Source: Nageia nagi
Lineage: Eukaryota; Pinophyta
NCBI GenBank assembly: GCA_050084985.1
Contig: JBITNC010000001.1
Coordinates: forward strand, 128,588,001-128,652,000
DNA length: 64,000 bases
Direction of reading: 5' to 3'
The stretch's first letter is position 1. Each line of letters starts with the position of its first letter. Both the position numbers and the translations under genes were made by a program. The notes under the pieces were generated by a model that did no database searches, was not told where the DNA came from, and saw only the letters and a program-made list of their open reading frames with translations. Shown here piece by piece: positions 59,091-64,000 of this stretch.

Positions 59091-60429
59091 ACTTGATTAT
59101 AATAAAATGTTGGATGTATAGGTTATATGATTTGATTACATATTAACATTTGCATACTTTGTTGATTTCCTTGGTTAAAATATATGTAGTTGATTAATTT
59201 GGTCAACAAATGACAATTGTTATGATTTTTTTTTTACGTACAACTTAATCTCCTTAATGGATTGAAATTTATACTTCTTTAAGTGTAAATATTTGGTGGC
59301 ATTATTAATTTAAAAATAATCTCATGATAATAAAAACATAGGGTTTTGTGCATTATATTTGACACTATATGGTTGTAGGTAGTTTTGTGCAAATGGATTA
59401 ATGCCTTCTATGGTTGGAATTTTATACCCATGTTATGGTTTTATGCCACCTTATTTGTTGAAAATTTATCTATGATTTGGATTCTAGCTATCTTACTTTC
59501 ATTTTTTGAAAGTTTATCATATTTGTGGGATTGATGCTAATCTAGTTTCATGTTTGGGAAGTTTATCCTTATCTCTAGAGAGTTGTAGTGGATGGAGTGG
59601 TTAAACAAGTTTGTACTTCTTCATGACTACAAATTGTTGGAGTGGTTAAGAAGGTTTCTCCTTATTTATGATTATAAATTGTTGGATTGGTTAAAAAGGT
59701 TAGTCTTCTCCATGATCATGGAGTGGTTAAAAATGTTTTCCCTTCTGCATGATTGAAAATTTGATGGAGTGGTTAAAAATATTCTCCCTTCTCAAAGTTG
59801 CAACCTATTAGAATGGTTCAAAAGGTTCCTCCTTCAAAATTATAACCATCATACAAATTTATGCTAATTTACTTTCATTATTGGAAGTGTATTTATGAAT
59901 TTATGGAATTTGAATCCATTTTAATGGGTGCTACCTTCATCCATTATTTATATCTTGACTAGTAGCATGGTCAAGTGGGCATTGTTTGTGGATTGATCTT
60001 ATTTATGAGTTAATATTGTTGAAGGAGATACTAAACCTATAAATCAACATATTTTAAAATAGACAAAAACTTATGCATCTTGACTTATTACTTTCTATAG
60101 TTAAAATGGAATTATTTGTGGTATGGTCAAGTTGATATGAGTGTCTTGCAAATCTTGACTTGGTTGCATAATAAATTTGGTATTTATTTGGCTTAATAAC
60201 TTATGCATACCTTATGATATTTTGATCAAAATGCCTTATTTATTGAATTATATGTATTCAAAACTTCTCTCAAGGTTGGTGCATTAGTTATTTAGGATAA
60301 CATAATGCTTAATTAGTATGAATTGAAAGTTGGTAATGGAAAATAGTTTGACCTTTATAAAGTATGCTTATCCATTAGAGCCTTCATCCTTGTGTTGGCC
60401 TATAAGTACAAAGGTATGCATTTGAGATG
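59091..60429 (+). other. Replaced or eroded gag region of copia #4 with tandem repeat
   Basis: About six imperfect copies of a unit of about 55 bp, GGAGTGGTTAAAAAGG followed by TCTCCTTCTTCATGATT-type sequence, lie at 59590-59835. The rest is AT-rich. I cannot align this stretch with gag of the other copies. Confidence 0.5.
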
Positions 60430-60680
60430 GATAAGGCAATAATGGCTTCCCAACTTCTTTAATTGGTTCATACATATTTGATGGATTCATTTCATACTAA
60501 GTCTCTTGTGAAGCATCTTATGTCTTGATATTTATTGATGACTTTAGTAGGGTGACCTTTGACAAGGAAAAACCTTTGGTAGATTCAATATTTCAAAAAC
60601 TTAGTTGAAAATTATATTGAATTCAAAATCAAGATGTTGATATTTGAAAATGGAGGTGAATTTATGTAAAGAACACCAAT
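60430..60680 (+). pseudogene. Integrase fragment of copia #4
   Basis: It aligns with 26810-27060 of copia #2: SFHTKSL, then an FIDDFSR-like stretch broken by stops, NLVENYIEFKIKML, ENGGEF. The second catalytic aspartate of integrase (in SDNGGE of copia #2) reads as glutamate here. Confidence 0.75.
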
Positions 60681-60689
60681 TTAGAAATA

Positions 60690-63600
60690 TAAGTTTTTTT
60701 TCTTACTCAGATAAAAACTAGAATACTTCCAAATAAATTGCAAACACTCACATAAGTTGATGCATATAATGATATTATCTTTACAAAGAGATGCCTAAAA
60801 TTCCTTATCCAATCTTGGATTTTAATGTTCATATGATTTTAAGAAGCCAAAGCTTATGAATATGTCATCTAGGCTCATGCAACTTGTTCCTATATCCCAA
60901 AACAAGTTGTCAAATTAAAGCTATCAAGCCCTCTATTTGATTAACCACATAATCCCTTTATTGGATTAACCATAGAATTTAAATCTAAGTATCATTTTCT
61001 TTTGATAGATTATAAAATAACCAAATAATCAAATCAAGTTTCCTATTGGTCCTTATTATCATAGTACATGCATTAGTTAACAACCATAGATTTTCAACCT
61101 TGTCAATGATCAAATTAATGTCTTGAATCTAAACCAAATTACATGATAGATTCTCACAAATTGATAAATCCATAGAATGAGGAATAATTTGGTATTTGAT
61201 CATAGTTTAGAGTTTTTTTCTAAACAAATCTCAATAAAATTAAACCCTTCTTACATTCTTTATAAGAGTTGAGTGGAAATATCAACAAAGGTATTAAAAT
61301 ATTTTCAGCTCCAACTCAAAACTCCAAAATAATTTGAATTCAAATAGCCAACTTAGTGAGCCTATAAATTTGGTTCTTAAACTTAATTTACATATTTTTG
61401 AATTGGATAAATTTAAATTTATGTAGGAATGTCCCACAAAATTTCAAATCTTTTCAAATAGTTTAGACCCCTCAAGTTCAAGACGTAATTTTGTTTAATG
61501 ATTTAGTCCTAAAACTATCATAAACAAAATAGTCAACTTGTAAAGCATGTAACTTTTGATTTATAGATATATTTATATTTTATTTTTGAAATTTTGAAAG
61601 CTTATGAAGTTTACCATATACCATCTAAATTTTAGCTCATTTGTGCATGTTTAAGACCTCCACATAAATATTGTCCCACTATCTATCAAAATTGGGAAAA
61701 TATTAATTTCTTCACTTATTCTCATATTGTTTTACTAACCCATTCACTCATCAACTTATGAAGTTCAATTAGCACCCTAAGTTTTCCCCTTTTGTACGTT
61801 TACCAACATCAACACAAAATTATTAAATAAAAAAGTAAATAAATATTACTTTTTAGATTACTAAGCTTGATCTACCATAAGTCATAGTGATATTGCCTAT
61901 ATCACAATTTGTAAATACAAGGGTAATCATTTCTTAATTAGTTTAGGAATGATTCATGAACTAACATAAATACTTTATACTAATTTAGATCATATATAAA
62001 TAACATTTTTATGTATTCACAAGAACATCTTGCTCCAAGACATCTCAATACTCAGCCTCTATACTAAGGGAGCATTTAGCATAAATCAGGAATATGAAAA
62101 CCAACCTCATTCCTTTGATTACTTTATAATGGTATGAAACAAAAAGATAATAAGGATCCTAGCTATTCAATCCATTCATAAACACAAAGGAAATTGCCCC
62201 TTATAACACACTCTATTTCTCCCATGGCTAATTAGATTTTCAAACAACTAAGTATTCAATTAATAATATAAATTAGACCTTACTCAATTATTTTATGTTC
62301 CTAGAGAAATTATAAAATAGTCATTTAAGAAAAAACAAGTGTTTCCTTTTTGAATCACTAATAGACTCTATCATTATAAGCCAACTTCTATTATCAACAA
62401 TCACTGTTACAGCTAGTAATAAAAACATGCCACATAAATCATATAAAGGCTACATTATCACTTGTATATTTTAATATACATAAACATGAATAAATTTGAT
62501 AAACAACTTAAGTAGATATATGAAACCAACTAATTCAAGTTCAAAATCCATAACCAAAAACCTCTTATTTATAAACTAAGATGCCCATAGTAGAAACATA
62601 GTTTCCCACTGAAAGAGCTCAATAAAAAGGTTTCAACTCTGCCCCACACTTGGTCATTATTTTGATTAACAAAACATACATATGCTGAAGTATAAATTCT
62701 CTTTTGAAGGTAACAAGACATGGATTCTATTCTTATTTCATAATCAACAACTACATGAAATAGTTTCATCTAGAAATCAAAGGGAATCATCCCAATCAAG
62801 TCTACATGGCCATAACACAAAAGCCATACAATTATTTATGAAGGGATCCAAATAGGGGTCAACTAGAATAAGAACATGTAACAACATGTAATAGTAAAAA
62901 ATCAAATGATTCTTGAATAGAATCCATACAACATAAATAATTTAGAACTACAATCTCACTCCAAAGGTACTTTGGCTCTTCAAAAGCTACCCAAAATAAG
63001 GATTACTAAGGTGAAATAATCGAAGCTCTACTCATTGAAGCCCATCAAATTCAAATGACCAAATTTAAATTATTAGAATTCCAAAAAACCATCATGAATT
63101 TTCATATAACATTCATGGTCAAAGTTGCTCTACAAATTCAAACCCCCTTTCCAAACTCTCTAGTATTCAAAGATAAGAATCCCCATTAGTGGAATGAAGT
63201 CAAATTTAACTACCAAGGTCCACAACTAGAGAAAATGTAATAAATATTCCATTTATTCCATAGCCTCCATGATTTCTAGAAGCTCTTAGTTTGCATGGGC
63301 ATAGTAAAAACTCTTCACCACATGTTTCCCACATCCATTCTGTGGATAAAATGGAAGAAATCTCACCATGAAAATGAGAGAAATGAAGTTAATGCAAAAT
63401 AAGTAGGAGATAAACTATCAAATGGCTCAAATTCAACTCTAAATAACTAACCATGGAGACATGTAGCAGGTTTCATTAGGGTAGGGTTTCTTCCCAATCT
63501 CTCAACTTCTCCAATTCCCATTTCAACATGGTGAAGAATGAACTTAGGTTTGTGAATGGAAGGTTTTGTTCAAATCCATAGTTTTTAATCAACATGCTAG

Positions 63601-64000
63601 ATACCATAGGTTGTAAGTTGAGGAAGCTTGCTACCATTTTTTATTTTATTATTTTCAAATAAGTTTTAGCAAAACACAAGGCCTCTACTAAAATGCCTTT
63701 TCCTTGGTTTTAATATGAATTTTATCAAACATATTGATACTTAATTTATTATTTTCTCAAAAATATGAATAAAATATTCCCACATGATCCCTATTAGAAC
63801 AAAGTTCTCTACATGGTGCTTGAGAAATTTGAATTGATACACATAGTCCATTGACAAATTTAGAATACAAATTTTTTCCCAAGGTATAAACATATTGCTC
63901 TTTCATTATTCATAAGGGTGGATCAACATATTAAAAAGCCTAAGTTTCTTTAGATAAGCCAAGTGCATTGGTCAACAAAATACACAAACATGAAATTGAT
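60690..64000. other. Unassigned AT-rich DNA
   Basis: 3.3 kb with no recognisable coding domain, LTR, tandem repeat or RNA gene. Open frames are short (longest about 66 codons at 62569-62769, - strand) and unconvincing. Confidence 0.5.

Larger units (their letters stand above)
56002..60680 (+). mobile_element. Ty1/copia element #4, 3' part missing
   Basis: It starts with a complete 5' LTR and keeps the leader with the family-conserved block (about 58630-59060). Gag and protease are not recognisable where expected. An integrase piece is visible at about 60430-60670, and then similarity stops. There is no reverse transcriptase, RNase H, polypurine tract or 3' LTR. It is a deleted, non-functional relic. 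Confidence 0.82.

Overview
This window is a stretch of plant nuclear genome made almost entirely of old, nested transposable elements, with one recognisable host gene copy. The background is AT-rich. The elements are Ty1/copia and Ty3/gypsy LTR retrotransposons, L1-type LINE fragments, a CACTA-type DNA transposon frame, and decayed arrays of plant PLS-class pentatricopeptide repeat (PPR) sequence. The abundance of old, stop-ridden elements with long leaders suggests a large, slowly turning-over genome. A gymnosperm such as a conifer is plausible, but that is inference and the species cannot be read from the sequence.

Layout. 1-10324 is a gypsy element on the + strand (cut by the left window edge), split inside its integrase by copia element #1 (1112-9085, - strand, 5-bp target duplication CCCTA). 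The gypsy 3' LTR starts at 10325. 12881-14725 (- strand) is an intronless receptor-like kinase of the SPARK-domain type (At1g11050-like), GC-rich against its surroundings and broken by two small frameshifts. About 15600-17250 is a LINE ORF1 fragment. 17400-33819 looks like one CACTA element: 5'-CACTA and TAGTG-3' ends, related subterminal sequence, and AAT on both sides. It contains a 177-bp tandem repeat, duplicated PPR pseudogene sequence, and the best preserved retrotransposon, copia #2 (21216-30628, + strand, full LTRs, PBS, PPT, all gag-pol domains, 12 in-frame stops). About 36400-37750 is a large foldback (inverted-repeat) structure. From 37944 to about 50570 a second gypsy copy lies on the - strand, interrupted by copia #3 (about 37990-47754, - strand), whose leader holds a second LINE ORF1 fragment. 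50820-55890 is an array of decayed PPR units. A 3.1-kb tandem duplication there has copied a PPR block together with the LTR and leader of copia #4 (56002 to about 60680, + strand, truncated). From 60690 to the end I see nothing I can name.

How the parts relate. The four copia copies are one family: the same gag-pol length (3.85-3.89 kb), the same polypurine tract and Met-tRNA-type primer site, and a conserved block just before gag. Each has a different C-rich module in its long leader. In copia #2 that module contains a short stretch resembling a host TOM1-like (VHS/GAT) protein, a possible captured exon. I found no intact protein-coding gene, no RNA gene and no CRISPR array. The most unusual items are the PPR arrays with 111-bp E-motif repeats, the two perfect hairpins at 52015-52244, the foldback structure, and the CACTA frame carrying PPR sequence.
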